From assembly GCA_903872345.1 (NCBI GenBank), contig CAIQKM010000200.1:59885-123884 (forward strand): DNA of 64,000 bases, in the 5' to 3' direction. Both the position numbers and the translations under genes were made by a program. Numbering within the stretch: position 1 is the first letter of the stretch; the number at the start of each line of letters is the position of its first letter. The stretch comes from an uncultured Verrucomicrobia subdivision 3 bacterium. Its GTDB lineage: Bacteria; Verrucomicrobiota; Verrucomicrobiia; Limisphaerales; UBA11358. Shown here one piece after another: positions 56,393 through 64,000 of this stretch. The notes beneath the pieces are model-generated. The model was given only the letters and a program-made list of their open reading frames with translations, did no database searches and was not told the DNA's origin.

Positions 56393-57046
56393 ATGACGAT
56401 GAAGACCAAAGCGAAGATAACGTGTCTGTTTCTGGACATTGGCGGGGTGCTGCTGACGAACGGGTGGGATCATCATGCGCGCCGGCGGGCGGCATTGTTC
56501 TTCAAACTGGATCGCGCGGAGCTGGAGGCGCGGCATCAATTGAATTTTGCCACGCTGGAGGAAGACCGGCTGACGCTGGCGGAGTATTTAAACCGGGTGG
56601 TGTTTTATGAGAGGCGGGATTTTACGCGAGCGGAGTTCCGGCGGTTCATGTTCGCACAATCCAAACCCGTGGCGGGGATGATCGGGTTGATCCGGCGGCT
56701 CAAAGCGCGGTATGGGCTGAAGATAGTGGCGGTTAGCAATGAGGCGCGGGAATTGAATGCGCACCGGATTCGTGAGTTTAAGCTGGCCGGGTTCGTGGAT
56801 GCGTTTGTTTCCTCTTGTTTTGTGGGAGTGCGGAAGCCGGATGTGGAGATTTTCCGGCTGGCGCTGGATCTGGCGCAGACGCCGGTGGAACAGATTTTAT
56901 ATATCGAAGATACGCTGATGTTCGTGCAGGTGGCGGCGGAGCTGGGGATTCAGGGCATCCGGCAGGCGGATTTCGCAGCTACGAGAAAAGCGCTGGCAGC
57001 GCTGGGATTGCGGGACGAGGAAGGAGTTGGCGATGAAAGCGAGTGA
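56393..57046 (+). CDS. HAD-family hydrolase (DxG type, possible glucose-1-phosphate phosphatase)
   Basis: ATG 56393 is preferred; the in-frame ATG 56333 lies inside the phosphorylase gene. The 217-residue protein has the HAD motifs in order: nucleophile D15 in FLDIGGVLL, VAVSNEARE (motif II), VRKPDVEIF (motif III) and YIEDTLMFVQVA (motif IV). The residue two after the nucleophile is Gly, not Asp, as in E. coli YihX, an alpha-glucose-1-phosphate phosphatase. That, and the phosphorylase/phosphoglucomutase neighbours, suggest a role in draining or balancing glucose 1-phosphate. Other phosphate substrates cannot be excluded. Its end overlaps the ackA start. Confidence 0.7.
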   Translation: MTMKTKAKITCLFLDIGGVLLTNGWDHHARRRAALFFKLDRAELEARHQLNFATLEEDRLTLAEYLNRVVFYERRDFTRAEFRRFMFAQSKPVAGMIGLIRRLKARYGLKIVAVSNEARELNAHRIREFKLAGFVDAFVSSCFVGVRKPDVEIFRLALDLAQTPVEQILYIEDTLMFVQVAAELGIQGIRQADFAATRKALAALGLRDEEGVGDESE

Positions 57047-58286
57047 TCCGTGCGTGCTGGTGATCAACGGCGGGTCGTCGAGCATCAAGTTCGCGTTCTA
57101 TCGCCTGGGTGAACCGCTGGTGCGGGGTTTGTGCGGGGCGGTGGATCGCATCGGTCTGGGCAATACGACGCTGACATTTCATGATCCGGCGGCCAACCGG
57201 CAGGAGACGCGGCGACTGGCGACGGCGGACCATGGCTCCGCCATTAATTTTCTGATCGACTGGCTGGAAAAGCTGAACCGGTTCCCGGCGGTGCAGGCGG
57301 TGGGCCACCGGGTGGTACATGGCATGAAACATCTGGAGCCGGAGATTGTCACGGCGGGCTTACTAGAGGAATTAAACCGGCTCCGGCCGTATGATCCGGA
57401 TCATCTGCCGCAGGAGATCGGGCTGATTGAAACTTTCCAAAAACGGTTTTCTAAGCTGACGCAGGTGGCTTGTTTTGACACGGCATTTCATCGGACGATG
57501 CCGCGCGTGGCAACGCTGCTGCCCATTCCTCGCAAGTACGAGGCAAAGGGCGTTCAGCGTTATGGATTTCACGGGCTTTCTTATTCGTATCTCATGGAAG
57601 AATTGGGGCGCCTCGGCGATCCGGCGGCCGTGCAGGGGCGGGTTATTTTGGCCCATCTGGGCAGCGGCGCGAGTCTGGCGGCGGTCCGGGATGGCAGGAG
57701 CATTGATACGAGCATGGGGTTTACCCCGACGGCGGGGCTCATGATGGGAACGCGAGCGGGGGATTTGGATCCGGGGTTGGCGCCGTATCTGGCGCGGACG
57801 GAACAGATGTCCACGACACAATTTTATAAAATGGTAAACCATGCCTCGGGATTGCTGGGAGTTTCGGAGACAAGTCCGGATATGCAAGATTTGCTGGCGC
57901 AGGAAGCGGCGGATGTGCGTTCGGCGGAGGCGGTGGCGATGTTTTGTTATCAGGCGAAGAAATGGATCGGTTCGTTTGCGGCGGCACTGGGCGGACTGGA
58001 CACGCTCGTATTTGCGGGAGGCATTGGGGAACATAGTCCGCCGGTGCGCCGCCGGATTTGTGACGGGCTTGGTTTTCTGGGCATTGAATTGGATGAACCG
58101 GCCAATCTTGAGAATGCGGCGCTGGTTTCGACCCCGTCTGGCAGAGTGCGCGTGCGGGTGATGCGCACGGACGAGGAACTGATGATTGCGCGTTCGGTGT
58201 GCCGGTTGATGACGCCGAATCCGACGCTGACAGCGGTCAGTCGGGTTATACCCCATGGTAAGGCGGTCGTCGTCGGCGCAAGGTGA
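57033..58286 (+). CDS. ackA: acetate kinase
   Basis: The enzyme makes ATP and acetate from acetyl phosphate. Start ATG 57033 is chosen because AAGGAG at 57021-57026 is ideally placed; TTG 57027 is the alternative. Acetate kinase marks are clear: VLVINGGSSSIKF near the N-terminus, VGHRVVHG, FDTAFHRTMP, RYGFHGLSY, LAHLGSGASLAAV, MGFTPTAGLMMGTR, FAGGIGEHSP, and RTDEELMIARS near the end. It starts 14 bases inside the HAD gene, so the two are co-translated. A conserved 20-bp element (58242-58261) lies inside its last codons. Confidence 0.94.
   Translation: MKASDPCVLVINGGSSSIKFAFYRLGEPLVRGLCGAVDRIGLGNTTLTFHDPAANRQETRRLATADHGSAINFLIDWLEKLNRFPAVQAVGHRVVHGMKHLEPEIVTAGLLEELNRLRPYDPDHLPQEIGLIETFQKRFSKLTQVACFDTAFHRTMPRVATLLPIPRKYEAKGVQRYGFHGLSYSYLMEELGRLGDPAAVQGRVILAHLGSGASLAAVRDGRSIDTSMGFTPTAGLMMGTRAGDLDPGLAPYLARTEQMSTTQFYKMVNHASGLLGVSETSPDMQDLLAQEAADVRSAEAVAMFCYQAKKWIGSFAAALGGLDTLVFAGGIGEHSPPVRRRICDGLGFLGIELDEPANLENAALVSTPSGRVRVRVMRTDEELMIARSVCRLMTPNPTLTAVSRVIPHGKAVVVGAR
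58242..58261 (+). promoter_or_regulatory. 20-21-bp element, site C (inside the end of ackA)
   Basis: CGGGT-TAT-ACCCCAT-GGTAA is the third plus-strand copy of the shared element. It is embedded in the last codons of ackA and lies 121 bases before the PRC-barrel gene start. Position inside coding DNA makes a chance match possible, but the identity to site B+ is 17 of 20. Confidence 0.55.
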
Positions 58287-58382
58287 TTCCGGCGAACTTA
58301 CGAACGGTGCGGCCCGGTTGATACAACTGCGGGCAGTACCAACGCCGGCGGCAAACCAACCAACAATTAGGAACAAATCATC

Positions 58383-59141
58383 ATGTTAAGCAAAGCCAAA
58401 GACCTCAAAGGGTACAAGCTAAACAGCCTCGACGGCGACATCGGCTCGGTGCAGGAATTTTATTTCGACGACAAATACTGGACCGTGCGCTATCTGGTGG
58501 CGAACACCGGCTCGTGGCTCACGGGCAAACAGGTGCTCATTTCACCGTTTGCCCTGGTCAGCATTGATCGCGAGGGCAAAAACATCGGCATTGATCTGAG
58601 CAAAAAGCAGATTGAGAAAAGTCCCGCGCTGGACACGGACAAGCCGATCTCCCGGCAGTTTGAGGATGACTATTACAATTATTACGCCTGGCCTTCTTAC
58701 TGGGCTGGTCCTTATGACTGGGAGTCCCGTCCGTATAATCCGGGTGAACGGGAACGCTGGGGCAAATTCATTCAGGGCGACAAGGCGTGGAATCCGCATC
58801 TGCGGAGCACGCACGCGGTGACCGGCTATCATATCCAGGCGATTGATGGCGAGATCGGTCATGTGGAGGATTTCATCATTGATGACGACAACTGGGCGAT
58901 CCGGTATCTGGTGATCAACACCGGGAACTGGTGGCCGGGCCGGAAGGTGCTGATTTCACCCTACTGGATTGACCGCATCAGTTGGACGGAGTCCAAGGTG
59001 TACATCAATCACACGCGGGAGACGATCAAGCAATCGCCGCAATACATGGATGACGTGCTGCCGACGCGGGATTTTGAAACCAGGCTGCACGGGCATTTCA
59101 ACCGGCAGGGTTACTGGATGGACGAATTGGCGGTGCGATAA
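58383..59141 (+). CDS. double PRC-barrel domain protein
   Basis: The 252-residue protein has two PRC-barrel domains. The first (about 3-75) reads LKGYKLNSLDGDIGSVQEFY and VRYLVANTGSWLTGKQVLIS. The second (about 145-215) reads TGYHIQAIDGEIGHVEDFII and IRYLVINTGNWWPGRKVLIS. They are joined by an aromatic, Trp/Tyr-rich linker (YYNYYAWPSYWAGPYDWESR). No signal peptide is present. PRC-barrel proteins of this size are often stress-linked; the precise function is unknown. AGGAACAA (58372-58379) precedes ATG 58383. A CsbD gene follows, another stress-type small protein. Confidence 0.88.
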   Translation: MLSKAKDLKGYKLNSLDGDIGSVQEFYFDDKYWTVRYLVANTGSWLTGKQVLISPFALVSIDREGKNIGIDLSKKQIEKSPALDTDKPISRQFEDDYYNYYAWPSYWAGPYDWESRPYNPGERERWGKFIQGDKAWNPHLRSTHAVTGYHIQAIDGEIGHVEDFIIDDDNWAIRYLVINTGNWWPGRKVLISPYWIDRISWTESKVYINHTRETIKQSPQYMDDVLPTRDFETRLHGHFNRQGYWMDELAVR

Positions 59142-59221
59142 CGGACAACGACCGTATGGCAATGGGCGCACCCTGAGGCAGTCCCTACAATGGAAATATG
59201 CTGAGCACCTCCTCACCCCAG

Positions 59222-59253
59222 CCCTCTCCTCCATTTACCAATGGTGGAGAGGG
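59222..59253. repeat. imperfect palindrome, 14-bp arms
   Basis: CCCTCTCCTCCATT (59222-59235) and AATGGTGGAGAGGG (59240-59253) form a stem with one mismatch and a TACC loop in the 223-base gap between the PRC-barrel and CsbD genes. It resembles the CCTCTCC/GGAGAGG intergenic palindromes found widely in bacteria. It could also act as a weak terminator. Confidence 0.5.
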
Positions 59254-59364
59254 AGAAAATCTGGTGCGCGGATGATTTAGGGCGGGAACAGGGCATAGAA
59301 TATTTTGGACGGCACTATCAGAAAGTGCCTGCGGCAATCATTTAACACCAAACAAAACAAACAT

Positions 59365-59568
59365 ATGAACAAACTGGAAATCAAGGGCGACTGGAACATT
59401 ACCAAGGGCAAGTTGAAACAGAAATGGGCGCAGCTCACGGATGACGATCTGACGTGCGTGGAAGGCAAGCATGACGAACTTCTGGGCCGCATTCAGAAGC
59501 GCACGGGCGAGACCAAGGAAGCGGTCGAAAAAGCGATCCACGAATTCACCGCCTGCGGTTGCAAATAA
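59365..59568 (+). CDS. CsbD-like small stress protein
   Basis: The 67-residue protein MNKLEIKGDWNITKGKLKQK... has the CsbD pattern of an amphipathic helix-turn-helix, with WNITKGKLKQKWAQLTDDDL and GRIQKRTGETKEAVEKAI. In this family the role is unclear, but expression is usually induced by stress. ATG 59365 is chosen because the upstream in-frame ATG 59305 lacks support. It ends with a cysteine-containing ACGCK tail. The gene lies between the PRC-barrel gene and the phosphoketolase gene. Confidence 0.88.
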   Translation: MNKLEIKGDWNITKGKLKQKWAQLTDDDLTCVEGKHDELLGRIQKRTGETKEAVEKAIHEFTACGCK

Positions 59569-59704
59569 CCTGTCCGCAGTTGGAGAACGGTTTGCCCGGA
59601 AAGGCAATACCGAACCGCCGGGGTCGGAGCGGGGATTCGCAGGGAATTCTTTCCGGCTCCGGCAATGCTTGTGTTTTTAGCCAGACGGCGAGACAGTTGA
59701 CATT

Positions 59705-62080
59705 ATGAGTACTACGACCAATACATTGACACCGGAACAACTCCGGCTAATGGATGCGTACTGGCGCGCCGCGAATTATCTGTCGGTGGGGCAGATATAT
59801 CTTTTCGACAACCCGCTGCTGAAGCGGGCGCTGACGCTGCCGGATGTGAAGCACATGCTGCTGGGCCATTGGGGCACGACGCCGGGACAGAATTTTATCT
59901 ACGCGCACCTGAACCGGGTGATCAAAAAATATGACTTGGACATGATTTATGTCTCCGGGCCGGGGCATGGCGGACCGGCGGTGGTGGGCAACACCTATTT
60001 GGAGGGAACGTATAGCGAAGTTTATCCGGATATCAGTCAGGACGAGGCGGGATTGCGCAAACTGTTTTTGCAGTTCTCGTTTCCGGGCGGGATACCGAGT
60101 CATGCTTCGCCGGAATGTCCGGGTTCGATACATGAAGGCGGCGAACTGGGCTACTCGTTGAGTCATTCGTTTGGCGCGGTGTTTGACAATCCGTCGCTGG
60201 TGGTGGCGTGCGTGGTGGGGGATGGCGAGGCGGAAACGGGCCCGCTGGCGACGGCGTGGCATTCCAACAAATTTCTGGATCCGGCCACCGATGGCGCGGT
60301 GCTGCCGATCCTGCATCTGAACGGTTATAAAATTTCCAATCCCACCCTGCTGGCGCGCATTACGCGCGAGGAGCTGGAGCAGTTGCTACGCGGCTATGGC
60401 TGGACGCCGTATTTTGTGGAAGGGCATGAACCGGACAAGATGCATGAAGCGATGGCGGCGACGCTGGACATGGCGGTGGAAAAAATCAAACGCATCCAGG
60501 GGGATGCCCGCGAGCAGGGCAATCTGGTGCGGCCCCGCTGGCCGATGATTGTGCTGAATTCGCCGAAGGGCTGGACGGGGCCGAAGATGGTGGACGGTTT
60601 GCAAGTGGAGGGGACCTTCCGGTCGCATCAGGTGCCGCTGTCCGATCCGGCGACGCATCTGGGGCATCTCCAGCAACTCGAGGAATGGCTGCGGAGTTAC
60701 CGGCCGGCGGAACTGTTTGATGAAACAGGCCGGTTGATACCCGAGCTGGCGGAGCTGGCGCCGAAGGGCGACCGGCGCATGGGGGCGAATCCCCATGCCA
60801 ACGGCGGCAAACTGTTGCGGGATTTGCGGATGCCGGATTTTCGCAATTATGCGGCGGCGGTGCCCGCACCGGGGGTGCGGGGCATCGGCGATGTACACGT
60901 GCTGGGACCGTTTCTGCGCGACGTGATGAAGTTGAACGACGCGGAACGGAACTTTCGCATCTTTGGCCCGGACGAGACGTTGTCCAATGGTCTCGAAGCA
61001 GTCTTTCAAACGACGCGGCGGCAATGGGACGCGGCGACGGAGCCGAACGACGAGTTTCTCGCACCGGCCGGCCGGGTGATGGAGATGCTCAGCGAGCATC
61101 AATGCGAAGGCTGGCTGGAAGGGTATTTGCTGACCGGCCGACACGGGGTGTTCAATTGCTATGAAGCGTTCATCCATATCATTGACTCGATGTTCAACCA
61201 ACATGCCAAGTGGCTGAAGGTGACGGCGCATCTGCCGTGGCGGCGGAAGATCGCGTCGCTGAATTATCTGCTGGCCTCGCATGTGTGGCGGCAGGATCAC
61301 AACGGGTTTACGCATCAAGATCCGGGTTTCATTGACCATGTGGTCAACAAGAAGGCCGAGATCGTGCGGGTTTACCTGCCGCCGGACGCGAACTGTCTGC
61401 TCTCGGTGATGGATCATTGTTTGCGCAGCCGGCACTACGTGAACGTGGTGATTGCGGGGAAACATCCGGCGCCGCAATGGCTGACCATGGACGCGGCGGT
61501 GAAACATTGCACGGAAGGCATCGGCATCTGGCAATGGGCGAGCAACGACCAGGGGACCGCGCCGGACGCGGTGATGGCGTGTTGCGGGGATGTGCCGACG
61601 CTGGAGACACTGGCGGCGGTATCCATCATAAGGACGCATCTGCCGAGTCTGAAGATCCGGGTGGTAAACGTGGTGGATTTGATGCGGTTGCAGCCGAAAT
61701 CCGAGCATCCCCACGGCTTGAGCGACACGGATTTTGATGAATTGTTCACCAAGGACAAGCCGGTGATTTTTGCCTTTCACGCCTATCCGTGGCTGATCCA
61801 CCGGCTGACCTACCGGCGCACGAACCATCGCAACATTCATGTGCGCGGCTACAAGGAGGAGGGCACCATCACCACGCCGTTTGACATGACGGTGCTGAAT
61901 GAACTGGACCGGTTTCATCTGGTGATGGATGCGATTGACCGGCTGCCGCAGACCGGCGACCAGGGGATTTATTTGAAGCAGCAGCTCAAGGACAAGTTGA
62001 TCGAGCACAAACAGTATATTGATAAAAACGGGCAGGATTTGCCGGAGATCCGCAACTGGCAATGGGGGAAAACACCATGA
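59705..62080 (+). CDS. xfp: xylulose-5-phosphate/fructose-6-phosphate phosphoketolase
   Basis: The 791-residue enzyme splits xylulose 5-phosphate or fructose 6-phosphate with phosphate to acetyl phosphate plus a triose or tetrose phosphate. Typical stretches are present: LLGHWGTTPGQNFIYAHLNR near the start, YVSGPGHGGPA, PEVYPDIS-type loop (EVYPDISQDEAGL), FPGGIPSHASPECPGSIHEG, the thiamine-diphosphate site GDGEAETGPLATAWHSNKF (about 178-196), and LNGYKISNPT. The length fits the family (about 790). The acetyl phosphate formed is the substrate of the AckA encoded upstream. Its stop overlaps the ATG of the aldolase gene (ATGA). Confidence 0.95.
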   Translation: MSTTTNTLTPEQLRLMDAYWRAANYLSVGQIYLFDNPLLKRALTLPDVKHMLLGHWGTTPGQNFIYAHLNRVIKKYDLDMIYVSGPGHGGPAVVGNTYLEGTYSEVYPDISQDEAGLRKLFLQFSFPGGIPSHASPECPGSIHEGGELGYSLSHSFGAVFDNPSLVVACVVGDGEAETGPLATAWHSNKFLDPATDGAVLPILHLNGYKISNPTLLARITREELEQLLRGYGWTPYFVEGHEPDKMHEAMAATLDMAVEKIKRIQGDAREQGNLVRPRWPMIVLNSPKGWTGPKMVDGLQVEGTFRSHQVPLSDPATHLGHLQQLEEWLRSYRPAELFDETGRLIPELAELAPKGDRRMGANPHANGGKLLRDLRMPDFRNYAAAVPAPGVRGIGDVHVLGPFLRDVMKLNDAERNFRIFGPDETLSNGLEAVFQTTRRQWDAATEPNDEFLAPAGRVMEMLSEHQCEGWLEGYLLTGRHGVFNCYEAFIHIIDSMFNQHAKWLKVTAHLPWRRKIASLNYLLASHVWRQDHNGFTHQDPGFIDHVVNKKAEIVRVYLPPDANCLLSVMDHCLRSRHYVNVVIAGKHPAPQWLTMDAAVKHCTEGIGIWQWASNDQGTAPDAVMACCGDVPTLETLAAVSIIRTHLPSLKIRVVNVVDLMRLQPKSEHPHGLSDTDFDELFTKDKPVIFAFHAYPWLIHRLTYRRTNHRNIHVRGYKEEGTITTPFDMTVLNELDRFHLVMDAIDRLPQTGDQGIYLKQQLKDKLIEHKQYIDKNGQDLPEIRNWQWGKTP

Positions 62081-63132
62081 ATATTGACGAGTTGACGGAT
62101 ACGGCGAAGACGCTGGTGGCGGGTGGTAAGGGGTTGCTGGCGATGGATGAGAGCAATCCGACTTGTAACAAGCGGTTCGCGGCGCTGGAAATTCCGCAAA
62201 CACCGGAATACCGGCGGGCCTGGCGGGAATTGATCATTACCACGCCGCAACTGGGGTCGTGCATCAGCGGGGCGATTCTTTATGACGAGACGATCCGCGA
62301 CCGGTTGCGGGATGGGACGCCGTTTGTGAAAGCGATCACGGATGCGGGCATCATTCCGGGCATCAAAGTGGATGCCGGCACGCGGGAACTGGCGGGGCAC
62401 CCGGGTGAGCGAATAACCGAGGGGCTGGACAATCTGCGTGACCGGCTGGTGAAGTATGCGCAGATGGGGGCGCGCTTCGCCAAGTGGCGGGCGGTGATTA
62501 TTATGGGTGAACAACTGCCAAGCGCCGGGTGTCTGGAGGCCAACGCACACGCGCTGGCCCGCTATGCCGCGCTGTGTCAGGAGGCGGGGTTGGTGCCGGT
62601 CGTTGAACCGGAAGTGCTCATGGAAGGGGCGCATACGCTGGAGCAGTGCGGGGTGGTGACGGAACGGGTTTTGCGCAGGGTGTTCGACCAGCTTTGCATG
62701 CAGCGGGTGGCGCTGGAGGGAATGATTTTGAAGCCAAACATGGTGCTGCCGGGGCTGGCGTGTCCGCAACAGGAAGTGGCGGAGGAAGTGGCTGACGCGA
62801 CCGTGCGGTGTCTCTTGCGCGTGGTGCCGGCGGCGGTGCCGGGCATTGCGTTTCTTTCCGGCGGACAGCCGGAGGAGCTGGCATCGGCGCGGCTGAATGC
62901 GATGAATGTGCGGTTCAAGGGACGGCTGCCGTGGGAGGTGACGTTCTCGTTTTCGCGGGCGATCCAGCAGTCGGCCTTGGACCTCTGGCAGGGACAGGCA
63001 ACCAATGTCGTGGTGGCGCAGCAGGTGTTGCTGCACCGGGCGAGGTGTAATCGCACGGCGCACCTGGGAGAATATCGGACGGAAGGTGGGTTGGAGGTTC
63101 CGATGGCGGAGGATGGGGATAGAGTGGTTTGA
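62077..63132 (+). CDS. class I fructose-bisphosphate aldolase
   Basis: ATG 62077 overlaps the TGA of the phosphoketolase gene; ATG 62062 would start five residues earlier. The 351-residue enzyme reversibly cleaves fructose 1,6-bisphosphate to two triose phosphates. It is of the eukaryote-like class I type: GKGLLAMDESNPTCNKRF near the start, KWRAVI (about 137-142), VEPEVLMEG, and the Schiff-base K219 in GMILKPNMVLPG. In a phosphoketolase-based pathway it links triose phosphates back to hexose phosphates. The last codons run into a 10-bp tandem repeat. Confidence 0.93.
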   Translation: MNIDELTDTAKTLVAGGKGLLAMDESNPTCNKRFAALEIPQTPEYRRAWRELIITTPQLGSCISGAILYDETIRDRLRDGTPFVKAITDAGIIPGIKVDAGTRELAGHPGERITEGLDNLRDRLVKYAQMGARFAKWRAVIIMGEQLPSAGCLEANAHALARYAALCQEAGLVPVVEPEVLMEGAHTLEQCGVVTERVLRRVFDQLCMQRVALEGMILKPNMVLPGLACPQQEVAEEVADATVRCLLRVVPAAVPGIAFLSGGQPEELASARLNAMNVRFKGRLPWEVTFSFSRAIQQSALDLWQGQATNVVVAQQVLLHRARCNRTAHLGEYRTEGGLEVPMAEDGDRVV

Positions 63133-63185
63133 TTTGGTTTGATTTGGTTTGATTTGGTTTGATTTGGTTTGATTTGGTTTGATTT
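63127..63185. repeat. 10-bp tandem repeat (GATTTGGTTT)
   Basis: The unit GATTTGGTTT occurs five times without change from 63131 to 63180, flanked by partial units. The array begins at the stop codon of the aldolase gene. A period close to one DNA helical turn would put all units on the same face. Confidence 0.85.
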
Positions 63186-63206
63186 ACCCTGATTTTCAGG
63201 GTTTTT
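63186..63206 (+). terminator. intrinsic terminator between convergent genes
   Basis: ACCCTG (63186-63191) and CAGGGT (63197-63202) form a stem with an ATTTT loop, followed by TTTTC. It lies at the end of the aldolase gene and at the 3' end of the convergent minus-strand gene, so it could serve both. Confidence 0.65.
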
Positions 63207-63852
63207 CATAAAAACCGGCCAGGGCCGGGGAAGTCTTGGGCCGGGAGGGGTTGGCCAAGGCGGGGAGAATGGCGGGGGTAGGACTGGCGGAGGGGCGCGG
63301 TGAGGGCGGAGTCGCAGCCGCGCGCGCAGAGGGTGCTGCCGGGGCCGGGGTCGGTTGGGGGCGGCGTTCAGCTTGGGCTTCGGCAAGGCGTTCTTTACGG
63401 GCGCGGTCGGTGCGGCGTTGGAGGCGGGCGACGTGGCGGTCGAGTCGGTGGAGGAGGTGGAAGCGGGCGAGGAGGTCGGGGTTGAGGGCGCCTTCGAGGG
63501 GCATTTTGCCCAGGAGCACGGCGTAGCGGGCGGTGAGGGCGTGGGCGAGGCAGTCGGCGAGGTGGCCGTCGGTGAAGCCGGGGAGTTCGGCGGTGTTGGC
63601 GGCGAATTCACGGGCGTCTTCGAGGAGTTCCTGGGTGGCGAGCCAGTCGAGAAAGCCGCCGTTGTTCCATTCGGAGAGGTTTTGCGGGCTGATGGGGACG
63701 CCGGCGAAGTGTTCGGCGAGGACGGCTTGGACTTCGGGGAGGCTGTTCAGCCATTTAATGAGATCCACGCCGGGTTCGCCGTTGTGGAGGCGTTGGTTGA
63801 GTTGGTCGCGGAGTTGGTGGGGGAGACGGGCGATTTTGCCGGTGCGTTTCAT
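63196..63852 (-). CDS. TGKIARLP-type protein of unknown function
   Basis: The 218-residue protein on the minus strand starts MKRTGKIARLPHQLRDQLNQ, followed by RLHNGEPGVDLIKWLN and LPEVQAVLAEHFAG, PISPQNLSEWNNGGF. This pattern looks like a family expanded in Verrucomicrobiota genomes; I know no function for it. The head resembles helix-turn-helix proteins (LPEVQAVL... QNLSEW could be a recognition helix). The C-terminal third (about 150-218) is Pro/Ala-rich and probably disordered. Convergent to the aldolase gene. The gap 63853-64000 would contain its promoter; no clear -10/-35 is evident. Confidence 0.75.
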   Translation of the reverse strand: MKRTGKIARLPHQLRDQLNQRLHNGEPGVDLIKWLNSLPEVQAVLAEHFAGVPISPQNLSEWNNGGFLDWLATQELLEDAREFAANTAELPGFTDGHLADCLAHALTARYAVLLGKMPLEGALNPDLLARFHLLHRLDRHVARLQRRTDRARKERLAEAQAERRPQPTPAPAAPSARAAATPPSPRPSASPTPAILPALANPSRPKTSPALAGFYEKP

Positions 63853-64000
63853 GGTTTATGCGAGGGTTGAGGATGAATTTATTCGCGGTGCGATGGGGGA
63901 AATGATGCGGTTGGGTTTATCAGTGGTTAATTTGGAAAGGACATTAGGGACAGCAGGGTCGGAAGGAAAACAACCAACAGTCCTTGCGGACGGCCAGCAC

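Noticed and set aside
1..64000. CRISPR array
   Set aside because: No regularly spaced direct repeats with unique spacers are seen; the only regular tandem repeat is the 10-bp array at 63131-63180, which has no spacers.

Overview
The window most likely comes from a Verrucomicrobiota chromosome, probably of the Limisphaerales/Pedosphaera type. This rests on several traits seen together: a pseudopilin-like exoprotein with the GFTLIELLVVIAIIAILAA head, giant secreted proteins made of autotransporter-associated beta-strand repeats and PKD/FN3/LamG modules ending in ...YYRLRLP, a DUF5703 glycosidase, and a TGKIARLP-type small protein. The taxonomic call is inference from sequence alone.

Region 1 (about 1-45.4 kb) is a one-strand block of exported polysaccharide-degrading proteins: an SGNH esterase, a GH2 enzyme, a GH141-like beta-helix protein, a pseudopilin-like protein, three giant heparinase II/III-like proteins, one giant adhesin-like protein, a DUF5703/GH95-like glycosidase, two sialate O-acetylesterase-type enzymes, two GH29 fucosidases, a GH97 enzyme, and two alpha/beta-hydrolase esterases. 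Nearly all carry signal peptides. The enzymes suggest a fucose-, galactose- and uronate-containing, O-acetylated but unsulfated polysaccharide, because there are several esterases and fucosidase-type enzymes but no sulfatase. No SusC/D pair, transporter or regulator is present in the window. Three intergenic sites carry a tandem direct repeat with 21-bp spacing that resembles an AraC-family operator.

Region 2 (about 45.4-46.6 kb) is a junction: a degenerate or partial initiator-tRNA gene with an intact 3' half, a strong hairpin, the 3' stump of an alpha/beta-hydrolase gene, and dispersed repeats. It may be the right end of an integrated element that carries region 1.

Region 3 (46.6-63.1 kb) is housekeeping and energy metabolism. 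It holds a DUF2959 lipoprotein and an Aas-like acyltransferase/acyl-ACP synthetase, then an IS5-family remnant. The main cassette follows: a cyclic-nucleotide-binding protein without an HTH, DUF2243 membrane protein, RpiB-type isomerase, phosphoglucomutase, alpha-glucan phosphorylase, HAD hydrolase, acetate kinase, PRC-barrel protein, CsbD protein, phosphoketolase and class I fructose-bisphosphate aldolase. Together these could turn stored glycogen into acetyl phosphate, acetate and ATP without spending ATP to activate the sugar. A 20-21-bp element, CGGGT-N3-ACCCCAT-(N)-GGTAA, occurs in front of three genes of this region, with a divergent partial fourth copy, and may define a regulon. The window closes with a 10-bp tandem repeat, a terminator, and a convergent gene of the TGKIARLP family.
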